Source: Paracoccaceae bacterium (GTDB taxonomy: Bacteria > Pseudomonadota > Alphaproteobacteria > Rhodobacterales > Rhodobacteraceae). From it: a DNA stretch of 64,000 nucleotides. The position numbers and the translations under genes are program-made. Shown in pieces: positions 28,624-37,112 of this stretch; the stretch's first letter is position 1, and each line of letters begins with the position of its first letter. The DNA is taken from positions 557,117 through 621,116 of the forward strand of contig JAHRYM010000001.1 in NCBI GenBank assembly GCA_020622085.1, in the 5' to 3' direction. A model generated the notes under the pieces. That model was not told the origin of the DNA. It made no database searches and was given only the letters and a program-made list of their open reading frames with translations.

Positions 28624-29112
28624 ATGACGATTTCCGTGGGGGCCACGCTGCCCGACGCCACGCTTCTGACGCTGGGTGAAAAGGGGCCACAGCAGGTTGA
28701 TCTGGCCAGCCGGCTGAAAGGCCGCAAGGTGGTGATCTTCGGTCTGCCGGGCGCCTATACCACCACCTGTTCGACCGCCCATGTGCCAAGCTTCATCCGC
28801 ACCCGTGACGGGTTTGCGGCCAAGGGCGTGGACGAGATCATCTGCGTTTCCGTCAATGATCCCTTCGTGATGGGTGCCTGGGGCAAGGATACCGGCGCGG
28901 CGGCAGCTGGCATCACCATGATGGGCGATGCGGATGCGTCGTTCACCAGGAAGCTTGGCCTTGAGTTCTCGGTCCCGGCGATCGGGCTGAATGACCGTTC
29001 GAAGCGCTATGCGCTTTATGCCGATGATGGCGTGGTCAAGGTTCTGCATGTCGAAGACAACGCGGGCGTTTGCGACCGTTCGGGTGGCGAGGCGCTTCTG
29101 GAAGCGATCTGA
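28624..29112 (+). CDS. Peroxiredoxin, Prx5-like
   Basis: This 162-residue thiol peroxidase reduces hydrogen peroxide and alkyl hydroperoxides. It has the peroxidatic Cys49 in PGAYTTTCSTAHVP (a PxxxTxxC-type motif of the Prx5/AhpE-like group) and a second Cys150 near the C-terminus (NAGVCDRSGG), which fits an atypical 2-Cys mechanism. The length is typical. The ATG at 28624 starts the conserved MTISVGATLPDATL. The upstream flavoprotein gene is divergent, so a shared oxidative-stress regulator is possible, but no OxyR site is clear. Confidence 0.93.
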   Translation: MTISVGATLPDATLLTLGEKGPQQVDLASRLKGRKVVIFGLPGAYTTTCSTAHVPSFIRTRDGFAAKGVDEIICVSVNDPFVMGAWGKDTGAAAAGITMMGDADASFTRKLGLEFSVPAIGLNDRSKRYALYADDGVVKVLHVEDNAGVCDRSGGEALLEAI

Positions 29113-29136
29113 AGCGCGGGGCGCCTGCGCCCTGCC

Positions 29137-29763
29137 TTATCCCGCCGCCGGGCCCATGGCTTCGGCGGCGGCGTCGTCCAGCGTCTTGGCGCGTTGGAAG
29201 GCCGGTCGCGCGGTCAGCCGGTCGCGGTAGGCTTCCAGCGCGGGCGTCGCCGGAATGGTCTTGAAGCCCAGCCCCCAGATCACCTGCGCCCCGACATAGA
29301 CATCGGCGGCGCTGAAATCGGCCCCGGTGATGTAGGGACGGTCCTCCAGCATGGTATCGAGTGCCTGCATGGTGCGATCGTAGCTGCCGTATCCCACCAT
29401 GCCGCGACGATCCTCGGGCACTTCGACGCCAAGGGAATGGTTCGTGACGGCCTGTTCCAGGGGGCCGGCGGCGAAGAACAGCCAGCGGTAGTAATCGGCG
29501 CGATCCCGCGGATCGGGGGCAAGAGCCGCATCGGGGAAGGCATCGGCCAGATAGGCGCAGATCGCGGCGCATTCGGTGACAACCTGATCGCCGTGGACCA
29601 GCACCGGCACCTTGGCCATCGGGTTCAGTTGGCGGTAGGTGCCGTCTTGCATCGCCGCGCCGTAGGGCAGCATGCGGATGTCATAGGGTCGGCCCGCTTC
29701 CTCAAGCATCCAGCGGGCGATGCGGCCGCGTGACATCGGGTTCGAATAAAGCGTCAGGGACAT
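29137..29763 (-). CDS. Glutathione S-transferase
   Basis: This 208-residue cytoplasmic enzyme has the thioredoxin-like N-terminal GST domain. It includes LTLYSNPMSRGRIARWMLEE with Ser/Asn in the active-site region, MAKVPVLVHGDQVVTECAAI with the cis-Pro and glutathione-binding Glu-Cys/Ser region, and a helical C-terminal domain (YITGADFSAADVYVGAQ). The perfect ribosome site AAGGAGG fixes ATG 29763. The class (beta-like or theta-like) cannot be settled by eye. It converges on the peroxiredoxin gene with 24 bases between stops. Confidence 0.9.
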   Translation of the reverse strand: MSLTLYSNPMSRGRIARWMLEEAGRPYDIRMLPYGAAMQDGTYRQLNPMAKVPVLVHGDQVVTECAAICAYLADAFPDAALAPDPRDRADYYRWLFFAAGPLEQAVTNHSLGVEVPEDRRGMVGYGSYDRTMQALDTMLEDRPYITGADFSAADVYVGAQVIWGLGFKTIPATPALEAYRDRLTARPAFQRAKTLDDAAAEAMGPAAG

Positions 29764-29807
29764 GTCGCCTCCTTGGGATTCGGGGCCGAGGGTAGCATGG
29801 GATAGTG

Positions 29808-31016
29808 TCAGTCCTGCGGGTCCTGGGCCAGGTCGGCGGGACCGCGGCGGAAGGGACCATAGGCGGTGAGGATCTCGATTTCCTCGTCGGTGGCGGCGCG
29901 TTCGGCGTCCAGGAACCGGGCGACGGCCTTGCGCAGGCCCGGATCGGCGATCCAGTGCAGAGAATGGATGGCGCTGGGCAGGTAGCCGCGGGCCAGCTTG
30001 TGTTCGCCCTGCGCCCCGGCCTCGACCCTTGAAAGGCCAAGCTCGATGGCGTGGTCGATGGCCTGGTAGTAGCAGCATTCGAAATGCAGGAAGGGGTGGT
30101 CCTCGGTCGCGCCCCAATAGCGCCCGTAAAGCGTGTCGCGGCCCAGAAGGTTCAGCGCGCCAGCGATGGGGTGGCCGTCGCATTCGGCCAGCACCAGGAC
30201 CACATCGTTGCGCATGGTCCTGTGCAATTCATCGAAGAAGGCGCGGGTCAGGTAGGGCCGGCCCCATTTGCGGCTGCCGGTGTCCTGATAGAAGCGCCAG
30301 AAGGCATCCCAGTGCCGCGCCTCGATCTGGTCGCCGGTCAGGCGGCGGATGGTGCCGCCAAAGCCCTGCGCGCGGTCGCGTTCCTTGCGGATCGCCTTGC
30401 GCTTGCGCGAACTGAGCGAGGCGAGGAAATCGTCAAAGCTGGCATAGCCGCGGTTTTCCCAATGGAACTGCTGGGTGACACGGTGGAGATAGTCTCCCCC
30501 GGCTCCGGCCAGAGCCTCCGCTTCGGCCTCGGTGCAGTAGGTGACGTGGGCCGAGGACAGGTGGTTCTGCGCGGCAACGCGGATCGCCGCCTGGGCCAGC
30601 GCGGCGCGGCCCCGGTCCTCCCTTCCCGGACGGCACAGGAACCGCCGGCCGGCGACCGGGGTGAAGGGCACCGCGATCTGGAGCTTGGGGTAATAGCGCC
30701 CGCCCGCCCGTTCCCATGCATCGGCCCAGCCGTGGTCGAAGATGTATTCGCCCTGGCTGTGGGTCTTCACATAAAGGGGCGCGACGGCGATGACCTGGCC
30801 ATCCTGCCGCGCCACCAGCGGGCGCGGGGTCCAGCCCGTCGATCCGCCGACCGAGCCCGAGCGTTCCAGCGCCGAAAGGAAGCGGTGCGTGGTGAAGGGA
30901 TCGGCGGCGCGACCGCCTTCTGCCGCTTCGGGGCAGGCGCAGGCGTCCCATTCGGCGGCGTCAATCGCCGCCACGCCGGATTCAAGGCTGATCTCGATGG
31001 TGTCGGGGTCGCGCAT
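29808..31016 (-). CDS. FemAB/GNAT-related protein (DUF482/COG3146 type)
   Basis: This 402-residue protein resembles the proteobacterial COG3146/DUF482 group. An N-terminal region is followed by APLYVKTHSQGEYIFDHGWADAWERAGG, then VTQQFHWENRGYASFDDFLASLSSRKRKAIRKER, and a C-terminal GNAT-like half (VLVLAECDGHPIAGALNLL, LSRVEAGAQGEHKLARGYLP). Members have been proposed to be peptidoglycan-modifying acyl or aminoacyl transferases, but no reaction is established. Cytoplasmic by composition. It is followed by GST on the same strand and preceded by the GDPD gene with a 42-base gap, so a small operon RidA-GDPD-FemAB-GST is plausible. Confidence 0.85.
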   Translation of the reverse strand: MRDPDTIEISLESGVAAIDAAEWDACACPEAAEGGRAADPFTTHRFLSALERSGSVGGSTGWTPRPLVARQDGQVIAVAPLYVKTHSQGEYIFDHGWADAWERAGGRYYPKLQIAVPFTPVAGRRFLCRPGREDRGRAALAQAAIRVAAQNHLSSAHVTYCTEAEAEALAGAGGDYLHRVTQQFHWENRGYASFDDFLASLSSRKRKAIRKERDRAQGFGGTIRRLTGDQIEARHWDAFWRFYQDTGSRKWGRPYLTRAFFDELHRTMRNDVVLVLAECDGHPIAGALNLLGRDTLYGRYWGATEDHPFLHFECCYYQAIDHAIELGLSRVEAGAQGEHKLARGYLPSAIHSLHWIADPGLRKAVARFLDAERAATDEEIEILTAYGPFRRGPADLAQDPQD

Positions 31017-31058
31017 GGGGTCGCGCCTTTTCGCTGCTCTCCGCCCGGCGCGCGCGAC

Positions 31059-31835
31059 TTATACCCCCGGAGGGGAGGGGTAGCCTTCGAAGGTGACGTT
31101 GTCGGCGCGCTTGCGTGCCTGAACTTCGTCCTGAATCGAGCGGATTGTCCAGCACAGGATCTTGCCGCGCTGGGCGCGGATCTGTGCAAGGCGCGGATTT
31201 TCCAGATCCGATGCCTCGTGCGAGACGAAGCTTGCGTAGACGCGATCATAGTCGGGGATGGCGCGCAGCCGGTTGCAGACCGCAGCAGGCAGAAGCGGCC
31301 AGTCTTCGGGGCGGTAGGCGCTGGTGGTCAGGCCACGGGCGATGCCGGGGGCGGCCTTTGCCATCGCGGCGGCGGAATAGGGGTTGAAGGACATGACGGC
31401 GACGGGGCCGCGATAGGCCATCAGCATGATGGCCACTGCTTCCTCCATCGCGCCGACGTTCGGGCCCATGGCGCCGTCCTGGTCCTTCAACTCGATCAGC
31501 AGCGGCACTCGGCCCGCGACCAGACGCAGCACTTCGGCTAAGGTCGGGATGGTTTCGTCGCTGTCCAGAAGGCGCAGGCGTTCAAGCTGCGCGGCGGTCT
31601 GCCCCCGGACACGACCTGGATGCCCGGTCAGGCGGCGCAGGTCGTAGTCGTGAAAGACCATCGGCACGTTGTCTGCCGATGGCTGGAGGTCAAGCTCGAT
31701 CCCATACCCTGCCCCGATCGCGGCGCGGAAGGCCGCGCGCGAGTTTTCAGGCCGCCGGTCGCTGCGGTCATGGTAGCCGCGATGCGCGATCGGTGTCTGC
31801 AGGAAGGCATAGGGCAGGGTAATGGGCGAGGGCAT
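31059..31835 (-). CDS. Glycerophosphodiester phosphodiesterase
   Basis: This 258-residue protein hydrolyses glycerophosphodiesters to glycerol-3-phosphate and an alcohol. It has the TIM-barrel GDPD motifs: IAHRGYHD (catalytic His18), PENSRAAF, YGIELDLQPSAD and VFHDYDLRRLTG, LLIELKDQDG, and a C-terminal KILCWTIRS. There is no signal peptide, so it is probably cytoplasmic. Its start overlaps the RidA stop by one base (TGATG at 31833-31837). The usual length (240-260) is met. Confidence 0.93.
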   Translation of the reverse strand: MPSPITLPYAFLQTPIAHRGYHDRSDRRPENSRAAFRAAIGAGYGIELDLQPSADNVPMVFHDYDLRRLTGHPGRVRGQTAAQLERLRLLDSDETIPTLAEVLRLVAGRVPLLIELKDQDGAMGPNVGAMEEAVAIMLMAYRGPVAVMSFNPYSAAAMAKAAPGIARGLTTSAYRPEDWPLLPAAVCNRLRAIPDYDRVYASFVSHEASDLENPRLAQIRAQRGKILCWTIRSIQDEVQARKRADNVTFEGYPSPPGV

Positions 31836-32299
31836 CAGGAAACCTGGAAGATCGCTTCGATCTCGACCGCGACGCCCAAGGGCAGCGAGGCCGCCGAGAC
31901 GGCAGAGCGGGAATGGCGTCCGGCATCGCCCAGCACTTCTACCAGAAGGTCCGAGCAGCCGTTGATGACCTTGGGCTGATCGGTGAAATCGGGGGTCGAG
32001 TTTACAAAGCCGGTCAGCTTGACCGCGCCCTGAACCCGGTCCAGATCGCCGCCAAGGGCCGCGCGCAGCTGCGCAAGGATGCTCAGCCCGCAGCGGCGGG
32101 CGGCGGCGGCGCCGGCGGCCACGTCGAGGCCATCGCCCAGCTTGCCGGTGATCAGGCCGTTTTCATCCTGGCTGATCTGGCCCGAAATGAAGACCAGATC
32201 GCCGACCTGGACGAAAGGCACGTAATTCGCCGCAGGGGCGGGGGCTGCGGGCAGCGTCAGGCCCAGTTGGGCAAGGCGCGCTTCGATTCGTCCGGTCAT
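31835..32299 (-). CDS. RidA family protein (enamine/imine deaminase-like)
   Basis: RidA proteins hydrolyse reactive enamine/imine intermediates made by pyridoxal-phosphate enzymes. The 154-residue product is longer than classical RidA (about 130) and looks like the YjgF/Rid subgroup: the N-terminal helix IEARLAQLGLTLP, GDLVFISGQISQDENGLITG, CGLSILAQLRAALGGDLDR and the C-terminal HSRSAVSAASLPLGVAVEIEAIF. The Arg in the SRSAV motif corresponds to the family substrate-binding Arg. AAGGAG is placed before ATG 32299, and an earlier in-frame start gives a non-family extension. It leads the RidA-GDPD coupled pair. Confidence 0.9.
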   Translation of the reverse strand: MTGRIEARLAQLGLTLPAAPAPAANYVPFVQVGDLVFISGQISQDENGLITGKLGDGLDVAAGAAAARRCGLSILAQLRAALGGDLDRVQGAVKLTGFVNSTPDFTDQPKVINGCSDLLVEVLGDAGRHSRSAVSAASLPLGVAVEIEAIFQVS

Positions 32300-32438
32300 G
32301 GGAACTCCTTGATATTGCTGGACAGGTCTGGACGAAAATATCGCCCAGATTGCGGCAAGGAAAGGCCCGATGCCCGGCGATGTTTCCACTTGCGCGCCAA
32401 TCCACCCGATTGCGCGGATAACCGCGCCTGTCCGGCAC

Positions 32439-33758
32439 TCAGCTTTCGCGAAATGCCCGGGAGAAATAGGTGCTGAAGGGTTTCAGAAGATAGGAAAGCG
32501 GGGTCCGGTCGCCGGTGCGCAGAAACACCGTGACCGGCATTCCGGGCACCAGCCGCGGCGCACCAAGCTGCGCCGTCTGGTTGGCGGGAATCTCGATTTC
32601 GGCGCGGAAATAGGCACCCTGGCTCACCTCATCCGTCAGGGCGTCGGCAGAGATTCGAGTGACCTGGCCCGACAATTCTGGCGTGGCGCGGCTGTCGAGC
32701 GCGTCGAAGCGCAGCGTGACCGGCTGCCCGAGGCGGACTTCGTCGATGTTGATGGGCGAGACGCGCGCGGCGATGATCAGGGGCCGGTCCTGCGGCACGA
32801 TGTAAAGCACCGGCTCGGCCGGACGGATCACGGAACGCGGCGTTGTCACCTGCATGGCATGCACGAGCCCCGAGACGGGGGCGGTGATTTCCAGCCGTGC
32901 GATCTGTTCGGCCAGCGCCCGGCGCCGTTCGGCAAGTTCCAGTTCGCGGTAGCCAAGGTCGCGCAACTGGGTGATGGCATCCTCGCGCCGCTGGCTTCTG
33001 AGCTTCAGGGCCTCGATGTCGATCTCGGTCATGCGCGCCTCGACCTCCGCCGCCTCGGCATCGAGTTCGCCCGCGCGCCCGTCCAGCGCCGCCTTTTCGC
33101 GCCGAAGCGCCAGAACCCGGCTGGATTGCGCCAGCCCCTTGTCCAGAAGCGTCTGCTGGTCGGCAAGATCGCGCGCGATCAGCGAAAGCTGCTCGCCCAG
33201 GGCGCTGCGCTGCGCGGCGATGCCTTCGGCCTGCGCGGCGATCTGGCCCCGGCGGCGCCCAAGCTGGTCCAGCCCGTTGCGGAAGGTTTCAAGCCGGGCG
33301 GCGAACAGGCGTTCCTGCCCGTCGATCTGGTCGGCAACATCGGGCCGGTCAGGGGCAAGCCCCGTCAGTTCCTCGGAGAAGGTAACGGCCGGCGCATCAT
33401 CACGTTCTGCCGTCAGGCGCCCGCGGCGGGCCTGATGTTCGAAAAGCTGGCCCTCGACGATCGCAAGTTCGGATTTCAGCAAGGTGCCGTCCAGCCGAAG
33501 CAGAACCTGCCCCGCCGCCACCGCGTCGCCGTCACGCGCCAGAATCTGGGCCACGACGCCGCCATCGGGGTGCTGGACGACCTGCCGGTTCTGTTCGACC
33601 TCGATCCGGCCCGGTGCCACGACGGCGCCCGAGATCCGGGTCATGGTCGACCAAAGGCCGACGCCCCCCATCAGGAGGGCAAGCGCCAGCCCGCCAAGGA
33701 CCAGCGGCCCGCGAACCGATGGCGACGCTTCATCCGGGGGGGAGTGGCGGCGGGTCAT
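32439..33758 (-). CDS. Type I secretion membrane fusion protein, HlyD/PrtE family
   Basis: This 439-residue periplasmic adaptor bridges an ABC exporter to an outer-membrane TolC channel. It has one N-terminal membrane helix (residues 19-38, GPLVLGGLALALLMGGVGLW), the first lipoyl half-motif around VVAQILARDGDAVAAGQVLL, a long coiled-coil hairpin (residues 85-280, Glu/Leu/Arg-rich), the second lipoyl half ITAPVSGLVHAMQVTTPRSV, and a C-terminal beta domain ending PLSYLLKPFSTYFSRAFRES, typical of the PrtE/HlyD group. It overlaps the ABC gene stop (ATGA). No TolC gene or RTX substrate is in the window. Confidence 0.92.
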   Translation of the reverse strand: MTRRHSPPDEASPSVRGPLVLGGLALALLMGGVGLWSTMTRISGAVVAPGRIEVEQNRQVVQHPDGGVVAQILARDGDAVAAGQVLLRLDGTLLKSELAIVEGQLFEHQARRGRLTAERDDAPAVTFSEELTGLAPDRPDVADQIDGQERLFAARLETFRNGLDQLGRRRGQIAAQAEGIAAQRSALGEQLSLIARDLADQQTLLDKGLAQSSRVLALRREKAALDGRAGELDAEAAEVEARMTEIDIEALKLRSQRREDAITQLRDLGYRELELAERRRALAEQIARLEITAPVSGLVHAMQVTTPRSVIRPAEPVLYIVPQDRPLIIAARVSPINIDEVRLGQPVTLRFDALDSRATPELSGQVTRISADALTDEVSQGAYFRAEIEIPANQTAQLGAPRLVPGMPVTVFLRTGDRTPLSYLLKPFSTYFSRAFRES

Positions 33759-35503
33759 GCGATGCCCCCGTGACCGCCCGACCGGGAGATATCGGTGCCG
33801 TTGCGGAGCATGCTGCGCAGGATTTCGTCGCGGGGGCCGAAGGCACGGCGCGTGCCGCCTTCCAGCACCAGAAGCATGTCGCATTCCTGGATCGCCGCCG
33901 GTCGGTGTGCCATGACAAGGACCGAGCGACCCTCGGCCTTCATCTGGCGGATCGCGGCATTCAGACCCATGGAGCCTTCGTTGTCCAGGCTGGCGTTGGG
34001 TTCATCAAGGACCAGCAGAACCGGATCGCCATAAAGCGCGCGTGCCAGCCCGATGCGCTGGATCTGGCCACCCGAAAGCTGCCCGCAGCCTTGGGTCACG
34101 CGCGTGTCATAGCCCTGCGGCTGGGCGAGGATCATCTCGTGCGCGGCCGCCGCCTTTGCGGCAGCGACCACCTTGGCGGGGTCGGGCCGTGGCGACAGGC
34201 GGGCGATGTTTTCCGCAATGGTGCCATCGAACAGTGCGACGCGTTGCGGCAGATAGCCGATCAGCCGCCCCAGAACATCGGGATCGTATTGATCGAGCGC
34301 CGCGCCATCCAGCCGGATCTGCCCGGCGGCGACCGGCCAGACCCCGGTCAGCGCCCGCGCCAGCGTCGACTTGCCCGCAGCCGATGGCCCGATCACGCCG
34401 ATCGCCTGGCCGGGAGCAAGGTTGAAGCTCAGCGCGCGCAGAGTGGGCTGCGAATGCCCCGGCGGGGCAAGAGTCACCTGCCGGACTTCAAGCGCGGCGC
34501 GGGGGCGGGGAAGCGCGGTCCGGTCCGGCTCGGCGGGATGCGCCCACAGGATTGTCGAAAGCCGCCCCCAGCCTGCGCGGGCCTGCTGGACGCCTGACCA
34601 GCCGTTGACCAGTTGTTCGACCGGAGCCAGCGCCCGGCCCACCATGATAGATGCGGCGATCATCGCGCCGCCCGTCACGTCGCCGCGCAACGCAAGCCAG
34701 GCCCCCAATGCCAGAAGCGCCGATTGCAGGAATTGCCGGAATGTCCGCGACAGCACGGAAAACAGGCCGGACCGGTCCGTGACCAGTTGCGCCTGCCCGA
34801 GGGCTGCGCTGCGCGCCGTGTCCCATCGGGCAAAGCCGTCCGCGCGCATGCCCAGTGCCTGGATCACCTCTGCCTCGTTGCGCAACTGGTCGGAAAGCTG
34901 CTCGGCCGCCAGCGCCTCGGTAACGGCGACCCTCGCCGGTGCGCGTGTCGTCCACTGGTTCAGGAACATGAGTCCGACCAGAACCATCCCCCCCGCCAGT
35001 GCCGCAATGCCAAGCCAGAAATGCAGGAGGAACACCAGAAACAGATAGAAAGGCACCCAGGGCAGATCCAGGAGCGCCAGCGTCACCGGCGAGGCCAGGG
35101 TCTTTTGCACCATGTCCAGATCGCGCAGGGCGGAGGCAGCGGCCTGGTCGGCGGGGTTGCGGCTTGCGCGCGTCAGCATCGCCGCGAAGACCCGCCCCCG
35201 GATCCGTGACTGGAAACGCAGAGCCACCCGCGCCATCACCCGGCTTCGGGACATATCCAGCATTCCGAGGATGAGGAACATCACCACGACCAGCGCGAAC
35301 AGGGCGGCGAGCGTTTCCTGCGACCGGCTTCCCAGAACCCGGTCATAGACCTGGAGCATGAAGATCGACCCCGTGAGCCCCAGAAGATTGACAAAAACCG
35401 AAAAGACGACGACCGCCGCCAGAACCGCACCATTACCCGAAAGCGCCCGGCGCAATTCGGCCTGTGCGTCCGATGGCGGCGTCCGGAGGGAGGGCGGCAT
35501 CAT
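33755..35503 (-). CDS. Type I secretion ABC exporter, PrtD family
   Basis: This 582-residue half-transporter has an N-terminal membrane domain with about six helices (FSVFVNLLGLTGSIFMLQVYDRV is the PrtD/LapB-type entry) and a C-terminal nucleotide-binding domain. Walker A is GPSAAGKST with Lys378, the signature is LSGGQIQRIG, and Walker B is LLVLDEPNASLD. It is not the C39-peptidase type. The start is uncertain: MM at 35503 fits the family but has no strong ribosome site, while an in-frame ATG at 35536 would add 11 residues. Its partner is the HlyD gene. It is divergent from mlaA. The secreted protein is unknown. Confidence 0.92.
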   Translation of the reverse strand: MMPPSLRTPPSDAQAELRRALSGNGAVLAAVVVFSVFVNLLGLTGSIFMLQVYDRVLGSRSQETLAALFALVVVMFLILGMLDMSRSRVMARVALRFQSRIRGRVFAAMLTRASRNPADQAAASALRDLDMVQKTLASPVTLALLDLPWVPFYLFLVFLLHFWLGIAALAGGMVLVGLMFLNQWTTRAPARVAVTEALAAEQLSDQLRNEAEVIQALGMRADGFARWDTARSAALGQAQLVTDRSGLFSVLSRTFRQFLQSALLALGAWLALRGDVTGGAMIAASIMVGRALAPVEQLVNGWSGVQQARAGWGRLSTILWAHPAEPDRTALPRPRAALEVRQVTLAPPGHSQPTLRALSFNLAPGQAIGVIGPSAAGKSTLARALTGVWPVAAGQIRLDGAALDQYDPDVLGRLIGYLPQRVALFDGTIAENIARLSPRPDPAKVVAAAKAAAAHEMILAQPQGYDTRVTQGCGQLSGGQIQRIGLARALYGDPVLLVLDEPNASLDNEGSMGLNAAIRQMKAEGRSVLVMAHRPAAIQECDMLLVLEGGTRRAFGPRDEILRSMLRNGTDISRSGGHGGIA

Positions 35504-35693
35504 GGTTCGATGTCCGGTGCTGTGGGTCCGGCGCATCTTTGCGCAACCGGACAACCGGGCGCGGCGCATCCGTCTTGCATCCGTCGCGCCCGGAAACTAA
35601 GCCTGTCGCCAACGTTCCGCATGTGACCCGCCAATACTTTGGACAGTGCCCGCCATGACCCTGCCTTCCTGCTCTTCCTGTTCGGCCGGCAAG

Positions 35694-36440
35694 ATGTCCA
35701 AGTCATGGACGGGTTATGGCAAGTTTGCGTCCAATGCCTTTTTATCGGTGGGATTGTTCATTCTGACGGGATGCGGGGCGCCCACGTCCGGAAGTGATGT
35801 CAATGACCCCTATGAGGCCGCGAACCGCAAGGTCCATGGCTTCAACCTGGCGGTCGACGGCGCGGTATTCGGGCGCGATGCCCGGCCCAGCCCGGTGCCG
35901 AGGCCGGTGTCGACAGGGCTTTCGAACTTCGTCGACAACCTCGGAACACCGTCCTATGCGCTCAACAACCTGTTGCAGGCCCGACCGGAGCCGCTGGTCA
36001 AGAACACCTTCCGCTTCGTCATCAACTCGACCGTCGGCATCGGCGGTATCTTCGATCCGGCCGGCACGCTGGGTCTGACCCGCGATCCCAGCGATTTTGG
36101 CGAAACCCTCGCGGTCTGGGGGGCTCCGGAAGGGGCCTTCGTGATGCTGCCGTTCGAGGGGCCATCGACCGGGCGCGATGTTGCCGGGTTGATCGTCGAT
36201 ACGGCAATCGACCCGGTTGGCGTGGCCGTGGGCTGGCCCCAGGCCGGCTATCTGGCTGGCGCGCGGCTGGGTAACAAGATCGACAACCGGCTGATCTACT
36301 CCGACACGATCACCTCGATCCTGTATGACAGTGCCGACAGCTATTCACAGCTGCGCCTGTTCTATCTGCAGAACCGCAGGTTCGAACTGGGGCAGGAAAC
36401 CGATGTGATCGACCCTTACGAGGATCCATATGCACAATGA
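35694..36440 (+). CDS. mlaA: Phospholipid-binding lipoprotein MlaA (VacJ family)
   Basis: MlaA is the outer-membrane component of the Mla system that removes misplaced phospholipids from the outer leaflet. The 248-residue product has a lipoprotein signal with LSVGLFILTGC and lipidation Cys27, followed by the family segments NDPYEAANRKVHGFNLAVD, NNLLQARPEPLVKNTFRFVIN, GIFDPAGTLGLTRDPSDFGETLAVWG and PFEGPSTGRDVAGLIVD. I chose ATG 35694 because it gives a normal-length signal peptide. Earlier in-frame starts (35655 ATG, 35646 GTG) would lengthen it. It overlaps mlaC by 11 bases. No mlaFEDB genes are in the window. Confidence 0.92.
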   Translation: MSKSWTGYGKFASNAFLSVGLFILTGCGAPTSGSDVNDPYEAANRKVHGFNLAVDGAVFGRDARPSPVPRPVSTGLSNFVDNLGTPSYALNNLLQARPEPLVKNTFRFVINSTVGIGGIFDPAGTLGLTRDPSDFGETLAVWGAPEGAFVMLPFEGPSTGRDVAGLIVDTAIDPVGVAVGWPQAGYLAGARLGNKIDNRLIYSDTITSILYDSADSYSQLRLFYLQNRRFELGQETDVIDPYEDPYAQ

Positions 36441-37041
36441 CATTCCCGAACTGAGCCGGCGCGGCGCGCTGGGCGCGCTGGCGGCAACCGCGGCGATGCT
36501 GGCATTGCCGGGGACGGCGCAGGCCCTGACCGTGGGCGAGGCGCGAGGCCTGATCGACCGCGCGGTGGCCGATGTGAACGCGGTGATCAGTTCGGGCGCC
36601 AGCGAAGCCTCGATGCTGGCGTCATTCGAGAAGATCTTTGTCAAATATGCCGATGTGCCGACGATCGCGCGCAGCTCTCTGGGGCCGGCGGCGCGAGGCG
36701 CCAGCGCGGCGGATCTGGCCGCCTATACCAAGGCCTTCCAGCGCTACATCGCGCGCAAATACGGTCGACGGTTCCGCGAATTCATCGGTGGCCGGATCGA
36801 GGTTGTCGACGCGCGCCCGCTCAAGACTTATTTCGAGGTGATCTCGGTTGCCAAGTTGAAGGGTCAGGCGCCGTTCGACCTGCGCTGGTATGTCTCGGAC
36901 AAGTCGGGGCGCGACCTGTTCTTCAACCTGATCATCGAAGGCGTGAACATGCTTGCGTCCGAGCGCGCCGAAATCGGCGCGATGCTCGATGCCAACAAGG
37001 GCAGCATCCCGGCGCTGGCGGCGGCGCTCCGGAAGATCTGA
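36430..37041 (+). CDS. mlaC: Periplasmic phospholipid-binding protein MlaC
   Basis: MlaC carries phospholipids between MlaA and the inner-membrane MlaFEDB complex. The 203-residue product has a signal peptide with a twin-arginine-like SRRGALGALAATAAMLALPG and a cleavage site near TAQA-LT (residue 32). The Ttg2D/MlaC domain follows (VPTIARSSLGPAARGASAADL, FQRYIARKYGRRFREFIGGRI, KLKGQAPFDLRWYVSDKSGRD). The length is typical. It is coupled to mlaA by an 11-base overlap and followed by a good intrinsic terminator. Confidence 0.9.
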   Translation: MHNDIPELSRRGALGALAATAAMLALPGTAQALTVGEARGLIDRAVADVNAVISSGASEASMLASFEKIFVKYADVPTIARSSLGPAARGASAADLAAYTKAFQRYIARKYGRRFREFIGGRIEVVDARPLKTYFEVISVAKLKGQAPFDLRWYVSDKSGRDLFFNLIIEGVNMLASERAEIGAMLDANKGSIPALAAALRKI

Positions 37042-37064
37042 CCCTGCCCGACCATCCTTCGGAC

Positions 37065-37101
37065 AAGGGCCGCCCGTCGCCAAAGACGCGCGGCCCTTTT
37101 T
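37065..37101 (+). terminator. Intrinsic terminator after mlaA-mlaC
   Basis: AAGGGCCGC (37065-37073) pairs with GCGGCCCTT (37090-37098), a 9-bp stem whose last two pairs are A-T, and is followed by a T5 tract (37097-37101). It lies 24 bases after the mlaC stop and just before the convergent PBP gene end. It fits Rho-independent termination on the plus strand. Confidence 0.7.
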
Positions 37102-37112
37102 GCAGCCCCGCG

